NCBI GenBank assembly: GCA_023230855.1
Contig: JALNWQ010000002.1
Span: 62,001-126,000 of the forward strand
Direction of reading: 5' to 3'
DNA from: Solirubrobacteraceae bacterium
GTDB taxonomy: Bacteria > Actinomycetota > Thermoleophilia > Solirubrobacterales > Solirubrobacteraceae
Length of the DNA stretch: 64,000 nt
Under the pieces are notes generated by a model. The model was not told the origin of the DNA. It saw only the letters and a list, made by a program, of their open reading frames with translations, and did no database searches. Below, one piece after another: positions 34,358-42,851 of the stretch. Position numbers and translations under genes: made by a program. How positions within the stretch are numbered: the stretch's first letter is position 1; the number at the start of each line of letters is the position of its first letter.

Positions 34358-37288
34358 ATGAGCGGCCGCGATCGTCCTCGACACGGGCAGCACGCCGACC
34401 CGTTCGCCGGGCTGGCGCTGCAGGGCTCCTGGCGGCCGGCGCAACGCGCGGCCCTCGACGCGTTCGAGGCCGACCGCGCCGCGGACCGGGACACGACGTA
34501 CGTCGTCGCCCCGCCCGGATCCGGCAAGACGGTGCTGGGCCTGGAGATCGCCCGCCGCCTGGGACGTCCGACGCTCGTCCTGGCGCCGACGACGACGATC
34601 GCCGGGCAGTGGCAGACGCAGCCGGCGCGGTTCGGCGCCGACGACGCGATCCTCGCCGAGCGCGGCGGGCCGCTGCACCTGCTGACCTACCAGGCGCTCT
34701 GCCGCACCACCGATCCCGGCGGGGCGCTGCGCGACGCCGCCCTCCGCGACCTGGCCGCCGAGCGGGCGACGGCGACCGGCGTCACCGTCGACGTCGCGCT
34801 CGCCGAGATGGCGCGGTTCGCGGGGGCGGCCCGCACCCGCCTGGAGCGCGACGTCGCCGCACGGGTCGCCGCCCGCAAGCGCGAGATCGCCCGTGGCGAG
34901 CACCCCGACGCCGACCTGCGGGATCTCCTCGCCCCCGAGGTGCGCGAGCGGATCGACGCGCTGCGTGCGGCCGGGGTCGGCACCGTCGTGCTCGACGAGT
35001 GCCACCACGTCGCGTCGCTCTGGGGCTACCTCGTGCGGACCGTCGTCGCCGCGCTGCGCGAGCCGCGGCCGGTCCACGTCGTCGGGCTCACCGCCACCCC
35101 GCCGCGCGACCTGTCCGCGGACGAGGCGACGCTCGTCGACGGGCTGCTCGGCCCGATCGACGTCGAGGTCCCGGTGCCCGCCGTCGTCCGCGACGGGCAC
35201 CTCGCGCCCTTCCAGGAGCTGGCGTTCTTCGTCGAGCCGCTGGCCGGCGAGCGCGGATGGCTCGACGAGCGCCACGTGCGGTTCGCCGAGCTGCTCGACG
35301 ACCTGCACGCCGTCGGCGGGCCCGACGAGGAGGAGATCGCGTTCGGCCCGTGGATCATCGGCCGGCTGCGCCACCGCGACACCGGCGACGGTCGCGCCCG
35401 GGTGCCGTTCGCGACGCTGCTGGCCCGCCGTCCCGACCTGGCCCGCGCCGGGCTGCGGTGGCTGCACGCCGGCGGCCTGGACCTCCCCGACGACGCGCCG
35501 CACGGCGAGGGGTTCCGCGAGCCGCCGACGCTCGAGGACTGGCTCGCGCTCATCTCCGACTACGCCGTCGGATGCCTGCGCGCCCACCCGTCCGATGCGG
35601 CCGAGCGACGGTTCGACGCGCTCCGCACCGGCCTGCGCGACCTGGGCTTCGCCCTCACGCGGCAGGGGTTGCGCCGCGGCGGATCGGATGTCGACCGGGT
35701 GCTCGTCGAGAGCGCCGCCAAGCCGCTGGGGGCGATCGAGGTGCTCGGCCGCGAGGCGGAGGCCCGCGGCGACGACCTGCGCGCGGTGGTGCTCTGCGAC
35801 ACCGAGGGTCCGGGCGCCCGCGCCGCACGGTCGCCGCTGACCGGTGGCGGAACCCGCGGCGTGCTCGCCGCGTTCGCCGACGACCTGCGCACGCAGGCGC
35901 TCCGGCCGCTCATGGTCACGGGGCGCACCGTCGCCTGCCTGCGGCGCGACGCCGACGTCCTCGCGGCCGCGCTCGGCGCGGACGACGTCGTGCCCGCGCA
36001 CGGTCGGGTGGACGCCCCGGCCGGGACGTCGACCGCGTCCGGCGCCGGCGCGTCCGGGTCGACCGCCCCGTCGCCGGTCGACCCGGGCGCCGAGGTCGTG
36101 CTGCTCCGCCGTGCCGGCTGGGACAGTCGCGCGTGGGTCCACGCCGCCGGTCGAGCGCTCGCCGACGGCACGACCCGGGTCGTCGTCGGCACCCGTGGGC
36201 TGCTCGCGGAGGGCTGGGACGCGCCGCGGCTCAACGTCGTCGTCGACCTGACGACCGTCGCCGCCGACGTGTCGGTCCGCCAGCTCCGCGGCCGGGCGCT
36301 GCGGCTCGATCCGGGCGACCCCGACAAGGTCGCGTCGAACTGGGACGTCGTCTGCCTGGCGTCGGACCTGGCGCGCGGCACCGCCGACTACGAGCGGTTC
36401 GTCCGTCGGCACGGGCACCTCCACGCGCCGTGCGAGGACGGGTCGATCGAGACCGGCGTGTCGCACGTCCACCCGCTCCTGTCGCCGTACGCGCCGCCGC
36501 CGACGGACGCGTTCGCCGAGCTCAACGCGCACGCCCTGGAGCGCAGCGCCGACCGGCTCGGCGCCCGTGACCGCTGGCGGATCGGCGAGCCGTACGTCGG
36601 CGAGGACCTGCCCGTGCTGCTCGTCAGGCCCACCGGTGGGGCGACCCGTGGGACGGGATCCGTCGACGCCGGGTCGGTGGCCGATCGTCCCGACGTCCCA
36701 CCGCCGCTTCCGTCCCCGCACGGCCCGGGCCTGGCGTTCGCGTTGCGCGCCGCGGTCCGTGCGTACCCGCCGGTCCTGCCGTTGGACCGGGTCGCGGCGG
36801 CCATCGTCGCGGCCTACGTCGAGCTCGACGAGATCTCCCCGCGCGCCGCCGCGTCGCTCGTCCTCACCCCGCGCCCGGGCGGCACCGTGCGCTGCGCGCT
36901 GCCCGACGGGAGCGCCGCCGAGAACGCCCGCTTCTCCGCCGCGCTCGACGAGGCGATCGGCCCCGCGGCCGGCCACCGCTACGTCCTGTCCCGACCGGTC
37001 GTCGATCCCACCCTGGGCCCCGCCGGGACGCTCGCCGCCCGCGTCCGCGCCCGGTGGCGCACCCTCACCGGACGAACGGTCGCCGACGTCGCCTGGCACC
37101 CGGTGCCGACCGACCTCGGATCGCACAAGCGGCGTGCGGAGGCGTTCGCCGCGGCGTGGGCGACGTGGCTCGGTCCCGGCGAGCTGCTCTTCGCCGGACG
37201 CGAGGGCGCCGCCGGTCGCGACGCGCTGGCGATCGCGAGCGCCGCCGCGGCGGCCTGGACCGGCAGTCGTCGCACGCTCTGGCACTGA
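34358..37288 (+). CDS. Large SF2 DEAD/DEAH-type helicase, unassigned family
   Basis: A 976-residue superfamily 2 helicase-like protein. Motif I is APPGSGKT (51-58), motif II DECHH (about 213-217), motif III GLTATPP, and motif VI QLRGRALRLDPGDPDK (from about 642), which is the arginine-finger site. Upstream of motif I is WRPAQRAALDAFEADR, a Q-motif-like segment. A long insert of about 180 residues separates the two RecA lobes, and a C-terminal 250-residue region of unknown fold follows. There is a low-complexity Ala/Ser/Gly stretch near residue 560. It may act on DNA or RNA; no nuclease or methylase is adjacent, so I do not call it a defence gene. ATG 34358. Confidence 0.85.
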   Translation: MSGRDRPRHGQHADPFAGLALQGSWRPAQRAALDAFEADRAADRDTTYVVAPPGSGKTVLGLEIARRLGRPTLVLAPTTTIAGQWQTQPARFGADDAILAERGGPLHLLTYQALCRTTDPGGALRDAALRDLAAERATATGVTVDVALAEMARFAGAARTRLERDVAARVAARKREIARGEHPDADLRDLLAPEVRERIDALRAAGVGTVVLDECHHVASLWGYLVRTVVAALREPRPVHVVGLTATPPRDLSADEATLVDGLLGPIDVEVPVPAVVRDGHLAPFQELAFFVEPLAGERGWLDERHVRFAELLDDLHAVGGPDEEEIAFGPWIIGRLRHRDTGDGRARVPFATLLARRPDLARAGLRWLHAGGLDLPDDAPHGEGFREPPTLEDWLALISDYAVGCLRAHPSDAAERRFDALRTGLRDLGFALTRQGLRRGGSDVDRVLVESAAKPLGAIEVLGREAEARGDDLRAVVLCDTEGPGARAARSPLTGGGTRGVLAAFADDLRTQALRPLMVTGRTVACLRRDADVLAAALGADDVVPAHGRVDAPAGTSTASGAGASGSTAPSPVDPGAEVVLLRRAGWDSRAWVHAAGRALADGTTRVVVGTRGLLAEGWDAPRLNVVVDLTTVAADVSVRQLRGRALRLDPGDPDKVASNWDVVCLASDLARGTADYERFVRRHGHLHAPCEDGSIETGVSHVHPLLSPYAPPPTDAFAELNAHALERSADRLGARDRWRIGEPYVGEDLPVLLVRPTGGATRGTGSVDAGSVADRPDVPPPLPSPHGPGLAFALRAAVRAYPPVLPLDRVAAAIVAAYVELDEISPRAAASLVLTPRPGGTVRCALPDGSAAENARFSAALDEAIGPAAGHRYVLSRPVVDPTLGPAGTLAARVRARWRTLTGRTVADVAWHPVPTDLGSHKRRAEAFAAAWATWLGPGELLFAGREGAAGRDALAIASAAAAAWTGSRRTLWH

Positions 37289-37385
37289 TCGCCGGCGCGA
37301 CCGGCGACCGAACACCGACCGGTGGCGACGAGGGTGGTCCCGTCCCCACGGTCACCGGCCGGGCTCGTGGGTAGAGTCGCTCGGC

Positions 37386-38225
37386 GTGCGTGTGGTCCCC
37401 GACCGCGACCCCTTCGGACGTCCCCTGCCCGCAGACGGCTCACCGCGGCCGACCGCCCCGGTCGACCGCTCGCCACGCCCGTCCCCACGGGCGTCCCGCC
37501 GCCCCCGACCGCGTCGCGGTCGCGACCCCCGCTCCGCGGTGCTGCTCATGCTCACCACGGGCGCCGTGTCGATCAGCGCGACGGTGGCGTTCGCGTCCGG
37601 ATGGGCCCACGACCAGCCGCGGACGATCGCGTTCGCGCTCGCCGACGAGCCGTTCGGCGAGCGGTCGTTCCTGCACCCCGACGGGGCGCGGAGGGTCGTC
37701 GACGGGCTGCTCGACGCGCTGCGCGACCGCGAGGGCGTGACGTCGCTCTTCCTCGAGCCGTCGGCGGCGAGCATGCGGGTCATCGGCGGCGACCGCCTGC
37801 GCCGGAGCCTGCGGACGACGGTCGGCGGCGGGCTCGAGACGTTCGAGTTCCGCACCCCGTCGCACCTCGCCGTCCGCCACCCCGACCCCGTCCCGGTCGC
37901 GGCGGTCCGCCGACTCGACCTCGCCGCCGCCGTCGCCGCGACCCGACGCGCGTGGGAGCGGACGCCCGGGCGTCGCGTGCCGACGCTCCTGCTCGAGCTC
38001 CGCGACGGACGGATCGCGGGCTGGAAGGTGGAGGTGTTCGGCGACGAGACGACCGAGGTCCTGCTCGACCCGTCCGGCGACGAGGTCGACCGCCTCGGCG
38101 CGGGGACGCCGGGCACGGCGGGTCGGCCGGGCGCGGCGATCGCGTCGGGCACGGCGGTCGGCGCGTCCGGCGACGATCACGCGTCGGGCACGGCGGTCGG
38201 CGTCGGCCACGGGAGCGCCGGATGA
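37386..38225 (+). CDS. Single-pass membrane protein with repeated Gly/Ala/Ser tail
   Basis: A 279-residue protein. After a Pro/Arg-rich leader is one membrane segment (AVLLMLTTGAVSISATVAFA). The following soluble part contains QPRTIAFALADEPFGERSF, PTLLLELRDGRIAGWKVEVFG and a low-complexity tail in which ASGTAVG occurs twice. Nothing identifies a family. GTG 37386 begins a frame that ends four bases into the next gene (ATGA overlap), so it heads a three-gene operon (37386-39663) whose last gene is a CoA-ester lyase. Confidence 0.6.
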   Translation: MRVVPDRDPFGRPLPADGSPRPTAPVDRSPRPSPRASRRPRPRRGRDPRSAVLLMLTTGAVSISATVAFASGWAHDQPRTIAFALADEPFGERSFLHPDGARRVVDGLLDALRDREGVTSLFLEPSAASMRVIGGDRLRRSLRTTVGGGLETFEFRTPSHLAVRHPDPVPVAAVRRLDLAAAVAATRRAWERTPGRRVPTLLLELRDGRIAGWKVEVFGDETTEVLLDPSGDEVDRLGAGTPGTAGRPGAAIASGTAVGASGDDHASGTAVGVGHGSAG

Positions 38226-38728
38226 GCGACACGACGACGCACGCGGACGGTGCGACCCTCGACCGCCTGCCCCGCCCGATCGCGCGGCTCCTCGGCGCGG
38301 CGCGCGTGACCGGCGCCGTGCTCCTCGTCGCCACCGGCCCGCTCGCGGCCTGGGGGACGTTCGTCCCCGCGCGCGGCATGCCCGGCGAGTGCGGCGGCGA
38401 CGCGCCGCCGTGCCCTCCCGGATCGATGAGCGCGATCCTCGCGCTGATGGTCGCCTGGTTCGTCCTGTTGCCGGTCGGCGCGTTGCTCGTCGGTCGACGG
38501 CCCGCGCCGATCCTCGCCGGCGTCGCGGTCCTCACGGGCGGGATGGCCGCCGGGGTGCTGGCGTCCCGCTACATCGCCGATCCGGTGACGCACGCCACCC
38601 GCACGACGTGGTGGTTCGTCGCGATCCTCGGCACGGCGTCGGTCGTCTGCGCGGCCGCCGCGATCGTCCTCGCGGGCCGTGGGCGCCACGCCGCGATCGC
38701 CGACGACCGGGCATCATGCCGACCATGA
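38222..38728 (+). CDS. Four-helix membrane protein, unknown function
   Basis: A 168-residue protein with four probable membrane helices: VTGAVLLVATGPLAAWGTF, ILALMVAWFVLLPVGALLV, ILAGVAVLTGGMAAGVLA and WWFVAILGTASVVCAAAAI. A loop with two cysteines (ECGGDAPPCPPG) lies after the first helix. Its start overlaps the preceding stop and its stop overlaps the next start, both as ATGA, so translation is coupled on both sides. The family is not recognised. Confidence 0.68.
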   Translation: MSDTTTHADGATLDRLPRPIARLLGAARVTGAVLLVATGPLAAWGTFVPARGMPGECGGDAPPCPPGSMSAILALMVAWFVLLPVGALLVGRRPAPILAGVAVLTGGMAAGVLASRYIADPVTHATRTTWWFVAILGTASVVCAAAAIVLAGRGRHAAIADDRASCRP

Positions 38729-39663
38729 GCGCAGCCGCCGGCCCCCGCCCGACCCGTCCCCGTCGCACCTGCCACTCGGTCCCCGGCTCGAGCGAGAAGT
38801 TCCTGGCCAAGGCGCCGACGCTGGCCGCCGACCAGGTGTTCTTCGACCTCGAGGACTCGGTCGCCCGGAGCGAGAAGGCCGCCGCCCGGGCGCGGATCAT
38901 CGAGGCGCTCAACACGCTCGAGTTCCCCGAGGACAAGACCGTCGTGTTCCGCGTCAACGGCACCGACACCGAGTTCTTCTACCGCGACCTCATCGACGTC
39001 GTCGAGCAGGCCGGGGACAAGCTCCACGCCGTGATGCTCCCGAAGGTCCAGACCCCGGGCGACATCGAGATGACCGACAAGCTCCTCACCCAGATCGAGA
39101 TGGCCAGGGGCTTCGAGCTCGGGCGGATCGGGATCGAGGCGCAGATCGAGGACGCCAAGGGCTTGATCAACGTCGAGGCGATCACGACCGCGTCGCCGCG
39201 GATGGAGACGATCATCTTCGGGCCGGGCGACTACTCGGCCGCGATCGGCATCCCGATCACCCAGATCGGCGGCAAGCCCGACGGGTACCCGGGCGACCAC
39301 CTCAACTACCTGTACACGAAGCTCGTGGTCGCGGCCCGCGCCGCCGGCATCCAGGCGATCGACGGTCCGTACGCCGCGTTCAAGGACGAGGACGGCCTGC
39401 GCGAGCGCACGCGTCTGGTCCGCGCCCTGGGCCTGGACGGCAAGTGGTCGATCCACCCCGCCCAGATCGACGTCATCAACGAGATCTTCACCCCCACGCG
39501 CGAGCAGTGGGAGAAGGCCGAGGGGATGCTCGCCGCCTACGCCGACGCGGTCGCGGCCGGGGCGGGCGCGGCGATCTTCGAGGGCGAGATGGTCGACGAG
39601 GCGAACAAGAAGATGGCCGAGCGGATCGCCGGCCAGGGCCGCGCCGCCGGCTACGCCGCCTGA
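38725..39663 (+). CDS. HpcH/HpaI CitE-like CoA-ester lyase (second copy)
   Basis: A 312-residue CitE-like enzyme. Motifs: RTCHSVPGSSEKFLAKA, VFFDLEDSVARSEK with the metal-binding Glu/Asp, VMLPKVQTPGDIEM, IGIEAQIEDAKGLINVEAI, IFGPGDYSAAIGIP and KWSIHPAQIDVINEIF. It is shorter than the mcl product and closer to the malyl-CoA lyase/thioesterase-like branch. This enzyme type splits (S)-malyl- or citramalyl-CoA. With the mcl-MaoC pair at 30 kb, the genome carries two related lyases. ATG 38725 is chosen (four-base overlap); ATG 38716 is also possible. It is translationally coupled to an unrelated membrane protein, which is unusual. Confidence 0.88.
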   Translation: MSAAAGPRPTRPRRTCHSVPGSSEKFLAKAPTLAADQVFFDLEDSVARSEKAAARARIIEALNTLEFPEDKTVVFRVNGTDTEFFYRDLIDVVEQAGDKLHAVMLPKVQTPGDIEMTDKLLTQIEMARGFELGRIGIEAQIEDAKGLINVEAITTASPRMETIIFGPGDYSAAIGIPITQIGGKPDGYPGDHLNYLYTKLVVAARAAGIQAIDGPYAAFKDEDGLRERTRLVRALGLDGKWSIHPAQIDVINEIFTPTREQWEKAEGMLAAYADAVAAGAGAAIFEGEMVDEANKKMAERIAGQGRAAGYAA

Positions 39664-39668
39664 CCGAC

Positions 39669-39695
39669 GCCACCGGCGCCACCGGCGCCACCGGC
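39669..39695. repeat. Three 9-bp tandem repeats
   Basis: GCCACCGGC occurs three times without a gap at 39669-39677, 39678-39686 and 39687-39695, just after the CoA-ester lyase stop. It is a short microsatellite-like tract and may vary in length between strains. Confidence 0.9.
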
Positions 39696-39734
39696 GCGTC
39701 GAGCGTGCCGCGTCGCCGCCGCCCGCCTCACCGG

Positions 39735-39767
39735 GCACCTGCCTGGCCAACCTGGCCAGGCCGGTGC
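39735..39767. promoter_or_regulatory. 33-bp palindrome upstream of the toxin-antitoxin pair, probable operator
   Basis: GCCTGGCCA (39741-39749) and TGGCCAGGC (39753-39761) are perfect 9-base arms around ACC. They extend outward by GCACC (39735-39739) and GGTGC (39763-39767) with one mismatch. It ends 12 bases before the antitoxin ATG, the usual place for the Phd-type autoregulatory site. The site is visible; binding is inferred from the family. Confidence 0.75.
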
Positions 39768-39779
39768 TACCGTCGGTGC

Positions 39780-40013
39780 ATGTCCGAAGCCGTCAGCATC
39801 AGCGAGGCGAAGACGAACCTCTCCCGCCTCATCGCCGCCGCCGAGCGCGGTGAGGAGGTGACGATCCGCCGCGCGAATCGTCCGGTGGTGCGCCTGGTGC
39901 CGATCGATCCGCCCGGACCGACCCGCCGCCCGGTGGTCGGTGCGCTCGAGGGTCGGATCTCGATCGCCGACGACGTCGACGACCTGGGTTCCGAGTGGGA
40001 CCCCTACCGGTGA
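39780..40013 (+). CDS. Type II antitoxin, Phd/YefM family
   Basis: A 77-residue antitoxin starting MSEAVSISEAKTNLSRLIAA, then ERGEEVTIRRANRPVVRLVP. This is the Phd/YefM DNA-binding fold; the last 30 residues (GRISIADDVDDLGSEWDPYR) form the toxin-neutralising tail. It binds its own operator together with the toxin; the palindrome at 39735-39767 is the likely site. ATG 39780. Its stop overlaps the GTG start of the toxin gene, giving coupled translation. Confidence 0.92.
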   Translation: MSEAVSISEAKTNLSRLIAAAERGEEVTIRRANRPVVRLVPIDPPGPTRRPVVGALEGRISIADDVDDLGSEWDPYR

Positions 40014-40408
40014 CCGTCGTCCTGCTCGACACGCACCCCCTGCTGTGGGCCCTCGGTCGCGACCCGCGCCTACCCGAGGCGCTCGCCGAGCGCCTCGACG
40101 CCGACCCGTCCCGGTTCCTCGTCAGCGACGCCACGCTCTGGGAGATCGCCATCAAGCGATCCACGGGCAAGATCACCGTCCCGGACGACCTGCCGCGCAT
40201 CGTCGACGACCTCGGCTTCGGCGCGGCGCCGATCACGCGACGTCAGACGTGGGCGGTCCGTGCGCTGCCGTTCCATCACCGCGACCCGTTCGATCGCCTG
40301 TTGATCTCACAGGCTCGGGACCTCCGGATCCCCGTCGTCACCGCCGATGCGGCGTTCTCGGCCTACGAGGTGCAGGTCGACTGGCCTACTTCCCCGCCCG
40401 CTTCATGA
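40010..40408 (+). CDS. PIN-domain toxin (VapC-like RNase)
   Basis: A 132-residue PIN-domain ribonuclease. The acidic site is Asp7 (LLDTHPLLWAL), Glu45 (SDATLWEIAIK), Asp92/Asp95 (HRDPFDRLLISQA) and Asp113 (VTADAAF). The WEIAIK and RDPFDRLL motifs match the PIN proteins usually paired with Phd-type antitoxins. All four acids are present, so it should be active on RNA. GTG 40010 overlaps the antitoxin stop. Its 3' end overlaps the convergent SDR gene by about 20 bases, which suggests later insertion or compaction. Confidence 0.92.
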   Translation: MTVVLLDTHPLLWALGRDPRLPEALAERLDADPSRFLVSDATLWEIAIKRSTGKITVPDDLPRIVDDLGFGAAPITRRQTWAVRALPFHHRDPFDRLLISQARDLRIPVVTADAAFSAYEVQVDWPTSPPAS

Positions 40409-41180
40409 TCGGCAGCAGGAGCGAGCGCGGGGTGTGGCGCCCGGCGATCGACGCGAGCTTCACCGGGGCGTGCGGCACGACGACGCGGTGCCCCTTCTCC
40501 AGGCCCTCGATCGCCTCGCGGGCGACCTTGTCGGCCTTGGCCCACATCGGCTTGGGGTTGAGGTTGCCCTCGAGCTCGCCGGCGACGTCCCAGAACTCGG
40601 TCTTCACCGGGCCCGGGCAGAGCGTCGTGACGGTGACCCCGCGCGACTTCAGCTCCTCGTGGAGCGTCTCGCCGAGGCTCAGGACGAACGCCTTGGTCGC
40701 CGCGTAGTCGCTCATCCCGACGACCGGCTGGAACGCGGCGATCGACGCCAGCAGCAGGATCGCGCCCGACCCGCGCTCGGCCATCCCGGGAGCCAGCGCC
40801 CGCGCCAGGTGGTGCACCGCCTCGACGTTCAGGCGGATCATCTGCTCCTGGCGGTCCTCCTCCAGGTCGATGAACCGTCCCGACAGCCCGTACCCGGCGT
40901 TGTTCAACAGGACGTCGACGTCCAGGCCGAGCTCGTCGATCCGGCGCAGCAGGTCCAGGCGCCCCTCGCGCTCCGACAGGTCCGCGGGCAGGATCTCCAC
41001 CCGCACCCCGTGGGCGGCCGACAGCTCGTCGGCGACCTCGCGCAGCTTGCCCTCGCGGCGGGCGACGAGGATCAGGGCGTGGCCGCGGGCGGCGAGCTCC
41101 CGCGCGAGGTCGACGCCGATGCCGGACGACGCGCCGGTGACGAGGGCGGCCGCGTCGGCGCGGGGCTGCGGAAGGCTCAT
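40386..41180 (-). CDS. Short-chain dehydrogenase/reductase
   Basis: A 264-residue classical SDR. The cofactor motif is VTGASSGIGVDLA, then the basic residues VARREGKL that favour NADP, LLNNAGYGLSGRF, the catalytic serine in LLLASIAAF and the pair YAATKAFVL. It resembles the DltE/YqjQ-type reductases. ATG 41180. The C-terminus ends in a conserved SDR-like RHTPRSLLLPIMKRAGK. The substrate is not known. It is transcribed toward the toxin gene and overlaps its end. Confidence 0.9.
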   Translation of the reverse strand: MSLPQPRADAAALVTGASSGIGVDLARELAARGHALILVARREGKLREVADELSAAHGVRVEILPADLSEREGRLDLLRRIDELGLDVDVLLNNAGYGLSGRFIDLEEDRQEQMIRLNVEAVHHLARALAPGMAERGSGAILLLASIAAFQPVVGMSDYAATKAFVLSLGETLHEELKSRGVTVTTLCPGPVKTEFWDVAGELEGNLNPKPMWAKADKVAREAIEGLEKGHRVVVPHAPVKLASIAGRHTPRSLLLPIMKRAGK

Positions 41181-41225
41181 GGGGCGATCCTAGTCGCGGA
41201 GCGCGCCCCCGTCGGGTGGTGGTGG

Positions 41226-41594
41226 TCAGCCCTGCGCGCTGCGGGCCTTCGCCTTCGCCGCGGTCTTCGACACGACCTGGCCGATGAGCTTGAGGTACTG
41301 GTCGACCCCGTGGGCCTTGATCCGACCGTGGTTCCACGCGCGCACCCAGGACGCCAGGTCGGCGTCGACGAGCTCGTTGAGGACGTCGCGGCGGATGTCG
41401 ACGGTGATGCGGGCGTCGGGCGACAGCTCCTTCGTGACCTTTGGCCCCGGCATGACGATCCGCACGTGCTGGACGTCCCGGCCGCCCTGGACCTCGGCCG
41501 CGGCGACGATCTTCAGCGGCTTGAGGGCGGGCACCTGCTCGAGCAGGTGCTTCAGGGCGTTCTCGACCGCCGTGCGGGAGTCCGGGTTCGACAT
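41226..41594 (-). CDS. Small protein, possibly SCP2-like
   Basis: A 122-residue protein. It begins NPDSRTAVENALKHLLEQVP and has VTKELSPDARITVDIRRDVL, then WVRAWNHGRIKAHGVDQYLKLI. The alternation of strands and the late gxIkahG...yl..l pattern resembles sterol carrier protein 2 domains, but the match is weak. The start is ATG 41594. It is 45 bases upstream of the SDR on the same strand and may share its transcript. Function unknown. Confidence 0.68.
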   Translation of the reverse strand: MSNPDSRTAVENALKHLLEQVPALKPLKIVAAAEVQGGRDVQHVRIVMPGPKVTKELSPDARITVDIRRDVLNELVDADLASWVRAWNHGRIKAHGVDQYLKLIGQVVSKTAAKAKARSAQG

Positions 41595-41756
41595 GGACGG
41601 ACCCTACCCCGGACCGCCCGACGCGGCCCCGTCGTCCCCCGACGAGCCAGGAACGCCGCGCGTCCGGTGGCGTGTGACGAAGGCCGCCGGTCGCGGCGCC
41701 CCGTCCACCGGTGACGGACCGCCGCCCGCTCCCGCGCCTCCCCTACCCTCCCCCGG

Positions 41757-42836
41757 GTGCCCGAGCTGCCCGAGGTCGAAGCCGCCCGCGCGCTTGCCGA
41801 GCGGTGGACGGTCGGACGGACGATCGTCGGGGTCGAGGACCACGACGAGTGGGTCTGCCGGCCGCATCCGCCGGGCGAGATCGCCGACGCGATCACCGGT
41901 CTCCGCGTGACCGCCGCCGGCCGGATCGGCAAGTCGATGTGGCTCGACCTCGACGACGGCCCGCGGCTCGGGTTGCATCTGGGCATGGCGGGTCGCCTCG
42001 TCGGCATGGCCCCCGAGGGCGCCGGACCGGGCATGGCCGCCGAGGGTGCCGGACCGGGCGTGGGCCCCGAGGGCGCCGGCACCGGTCCGAGCGCACCCGC
42101 CGGTGACCCGGACGTGGTCGGCCCGTCCACCACCGCCGGCGACGCCGCCGCCTCGGGCCTTCGCGACCCGGCCGACGTCCACCACGCCGCGGGCGTTCCC
42201 GCCACCGTCCCGGAATCCGACGCACCCGGCCTGCCCGACACCGCCGGCGAGCCGCTCACCGCGCGCGAGCGGACCGACTGGTCGATGCCGGTGCGGTCCG
42301 GCGCCGGCGCGGGGTCGATGACGCTGCCGGGCGACGCGGCGTGGACGCGGTTCGCGATCGACCTCGACGACGGCGGCCGGCTGTTGCTCTTCGACAAGCG
42401 CCGGCTCGGCCGGGTGCGGCTCGACCCCGACCTGTCGCAGCTGGGCCCGGACGCGCTGACCATCACCGCAGACGCGTTCGTCGAGCGCGTCGGCCGGGGC
42501 GCGACGCCGCTCAAGGCCCGCCTGATGGACCAGTCGACGATCGCCGGGATCGGCAACCTGCTGTGCGACGAGGTGCTCTGGCACGCCGAGCAGCCGCCGC
42601 TGCGCCCGGCGGCCGACCTCGCCCCCGACGAGCTGCGCGAGCTCCACGCCGTCGTCGTCGCGTGCACGCGCGAGGCGATCGCCCGCGGCGGGGTCCACCT
42701 GGGCGACGTCATCCCACACCGCCGCAAGGGCGAGCACTGCCCCCGTTGTGGCGCCGAGATGGTCCGCGCCACCGTCGGCGGACGCACGACGTGGTGGTGC
42801 TCGTTCGAGCAGGCCTGGCCACCCGGGGACGATTGA
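41757..42836 (+). CDS. Formamidopyrimidine/endonuclease VIII-type DNA glycosylase with a large insert
   Basis: A 359-residue Fpg/Nei family repair enzyme. MPELPEVEAAR carries the catalytic N-terminal Pro and Glu; GRIGKSMWLDL holds the beta-elimination lysine; KRRLGRVRL and IAGIGNLLCDEVLW form the H2TH region; the zinc finger has HCPRCGAEM and WWCSFEQ. Two things are odd. Residues about 84-190 are a low-complexity insert of Gly, Ala and Pro with repeats such as PEGAGPG, where normal family members have almost nothing. The finger has only three of four cysteines, the last being replaced in CSFEQ. The start is GTG 41757. Base excision repair is the expected role. Confidence 0.88.
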   Translation: MPELPEVEAARALAERWTVGRTIVGVEDHDEWVCRPHPPGEIADAITGLRVTAAGRIGKSMWLDLDDGPRLGLHLGMAGRLVGMAPEGAGPGMAAEGAGPGVGPEGAGTGPSAPAGDPDVVGPSTTAGDAAASGLRDPADVHHAAGVPATVPESDAPGLPDTAGEPLTARERTDWSMPVRSGAGAGSMTLPGDAAWTRFAIDLDDGGRLLLFDKRRLGRVRLDPDLSQLGPDALTITADAFVERVGRGATPLKARLMDQSTIAGIGNLLCDEVLWHAEQPPLRPAADLAPDELRELHAVVVACTREAIARGGVHLGDVIPHRRKGEHCPRCGAEMVRATVGGRTTWWCSFEQAWPPGDD

Positions 42837-42851
42837 GCGGCCGGGCGGCGC

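Noticed and set aside
34358..37288. Calling the SF2 helicase part of a phage-defence system
   Set aside because: No nuclease, methylase or known defence partner lies next to it; the DUF559 genes are too far away to link.
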